A stretch of 64,000 bases of DNA from Erythrophleum ivorense. Its lineage: Eukaryota; Streptophyta; Magnoliopsida; Fabales; Fabaceae. Positions within the stretch are counted from its first letter, which is position 1; every line of letters starts with the position of its first letter. The notes below the pieces were generated by a model. That model worked only from the letters and a program-made list of their open reading frames with translations. It searched no databases and was not told the DNA's origin. Shown here piece after piece: positions 62,501-64,000 of the stretch. The stretch is from the NCBI GenBank assembly GCA_026724425.1, contig JAIUCV010000007.1, positions 22,597,286 to 22,661,285 on the forward strand, written 5' to 3'. The position numbers and the translations under genes are program-made.

Positions 62501-64000
62501 CTTTTAACTTTCTATAGCTTTCTTGAGAACACTAGGGTACCAACTACTTGCCTCAAATTCTTTCTTTATTAGCAATTCTATGCTCCACATACTAACTTTA
62601 CCACTCATGTGCTTTTATATTACACCAATTTCATACTAGGGAAGTTTATCTAACTCGATGATCAATTCCTATCTTTTACATCTATTGGGTTTTAACTTTT
62701 ATTCTATATATGCTTTTACTATACTTAATCTATTAACTCTCCTTTAGTCACTACTAAAGTGAAGGTTTTTCTTTCTAAACACTAATTTCTCAAATTTTCC
62801 TTACTTTCTCTATATCCTTGTAATTACAAATTTAGGGCCTTATCTCTTGGAAAGATACTAACCATTAACTGAGTGGTCTTTCATCTTATTACATCCTGCT
62901 TTCTTCTTATCAAACTAGAGAGAACCTTCCTTTGGTTACCTTTTTAAACTACTTTCTCTATGAATTAAGGTTCTCTTTTATACTTAGATCATTTTGCATA
63001 TGAATCTATACTTATTGCTTTTCCTAGGCTTCAATTTATAACTCAACCTAAGGCACTTTTCTTTACTAAGGGTTTCTTATAATTTCCCAAGTAGCAACTT
63101 ACCATGGATCCAATTAGCTCATACGGGTTTACTGTGTACTATCACTGGACTCTTTAGGATTTTCTTTTCTAAAACTAACAATGGACCTTAGCAACTTCAA
63201 TGTCATGTTAGGTATCTGGATTTCCTAAATATCTAACACTGAACTGTTCATAGTTTTTCTAGGTCACAACACCTCTTGGATATACCCTTCTTAGATACTC
63301 TTGATATTCTCTATGTACTTATATCATTCCTTTGCATATATACTCATAACATTTTCTACATGTCTTAGGCCTATATTGTTGGTCCCTCATTTACTATCAC
63401 ACATGGTAACATTGTAGGTTAAAGTCAATGCCTTAGGGTGGTCTTTATAACCCTTACTACTCTTGTATACTCTTATGCTCATTATAAATTATTATTGTTT
63501 CTTAAACAATCTTGGGCTCAGTCTCTTTCTTAGACTTATATACTAGACCCACTGCTCTTTTGTCCTTATTTATTTTTTAGGAATCTTAAATCTATTTCTA
63601 GGGGTCTCTAGCTTTCTTTTCTTCATTTCACCCACAACAATCCATTTCTTTCTTTAGCCTGAATATGGCCCAATAAGGCCTCGTATTCTGGGGCAAATTC
63701 TATTACTCTAAATATCCTCTCTAGCTATATAAGCCAAGCCTCATCTTTATCCCTATTCAACCCACCTTTAAGGCTAGAGAACTTTACATTCTATATTAAT
63801 CATTCATTAGCCAAATAGTGGGTCAAGGCTGGACAGGCCTTGTGGAGTGATGCCTATGGTATCTGGCTTGAAGGAATAGCTTTTAGACTCTTTAGTTTAT
63901 TTAGATAACTGAGTATTGTAGTTGAGTGGAGTAACTCTATTAGTTCCCTTTTGAACTAATCTTTCTAGTAGTTGTAGTCTTACTTCCTATTACACTACAT
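59508..64000 (-). pseudogene. Ty3/gypsy gag-pol remnant
   Basis: Minus-strand reading. Gag near 63,790-63,650 reads DEAWLI, a stop, then LERIFRVIEFAPEYEALL, matching the 'AExWLxxLExIFxxxxC..EqKxxLA' start of retrotransposon gag. Reverse transcriptase 3' part at 61,130-60,980: GPTSHEEHSQHLSLA, then in another frame AKLSECEFYL ('EEHEQHL...FSKCEFWL'). RNase H connection at 60,745-60,665: DFLGLANHYNR ('SFLGLAGYYRRF'). Many stops and frame changes. The order fits a minus-strand element entering from beyond 64,000. The pyrimidine-rich plus strand reflects this. Integrase was not recognised before 59,508, where copy G begins. Confidence 0.75.

Overview
The window is AT-rich plant nuclear DNA. One spliced cytosolic ribosomal protein gene, the plant initiator-tRNA primer site of an LTR retrotransposon, Ty1/copia, Ty3/gypsy and LINE remnants, and a telo-box/site-II promoter all point to a plant, most likely a eudicot with an expanded, repeat-rich genome. 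Most of the 64 kb is retrotransposon debris. I find one intact protein-coding gene: eL13 (RPL13/BBC1), 207 residues, with coding exons between 45,985 and 47,470 and an upstream 5'UTR intron.

Layout. 1-3,802: 5' end of a minus-strand Ty3/gypsy element (gag with stop codons, primer binding site, ~3.0 kb LTR). 4,900-5,000: GC-rich hairpins. 5,480-7,200: probable plus-strand copia (SIRE/Maximus-like) LTR. 9,714-13,391: copy A of a long-LTR family with ends close to TGTAA...TTACA. 13,700-16,490: decayed Athila/Tat-like LTR end with its primer site. 16,493-30,085: plus-strand copy R1 of the same long-LTR family, split by three further copies (B, C, D), all in the opposite orientation. 30,662-33,566: copy E, with an array of CGCTATAGCG-type palindromes. 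33,750-42,400: minus-strand copia pol pseudogene split by two ~2.8 kb LTR-like insertions (I1, I2); I2 carries a striking GCCGCGGCCAAT array. 42,525-43,000: LINE 3' end. 44,550-47,800: the RPL13 gene. 48,336-49,090: a tandem duplication followed by what looks like a second, orphan copy of the RPL13 promoter and 5' leader. 51,713-52,012: two exons of a JMJ25/IBM1-like demethylase pseudogene. 52,914-59,507: copy G with copy H nested inside it in inverse orientation. 59,508-64,000: minus-strand Ty3/gypsy gag-pol pseudogene.

The main structural result comes from matching ends and target-site duplications by eye. At least six stand-alone 2.8-3.6 kb elements have exact 5-bp duplications: R1 GCTTG, C TGGAT, D AAAAG, E CTTTC, H ATTAT, I2 CCATA. 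I1 has TTTTT and B has ATATT/ATATA. They look like solo LTRs, since no copy has an internal coding region. They share a TATA box, a purine-rich leader and a GTAAG-type splice donor, a conserved 17-nt palindrome, and a degenerate ~35-40 bp internal array. Every case of nesting inside a same-family copy (B, C and D in R1; H in G) is antiparallel. Functional statements are inferences from sequence. I could run no alignments or database searches.
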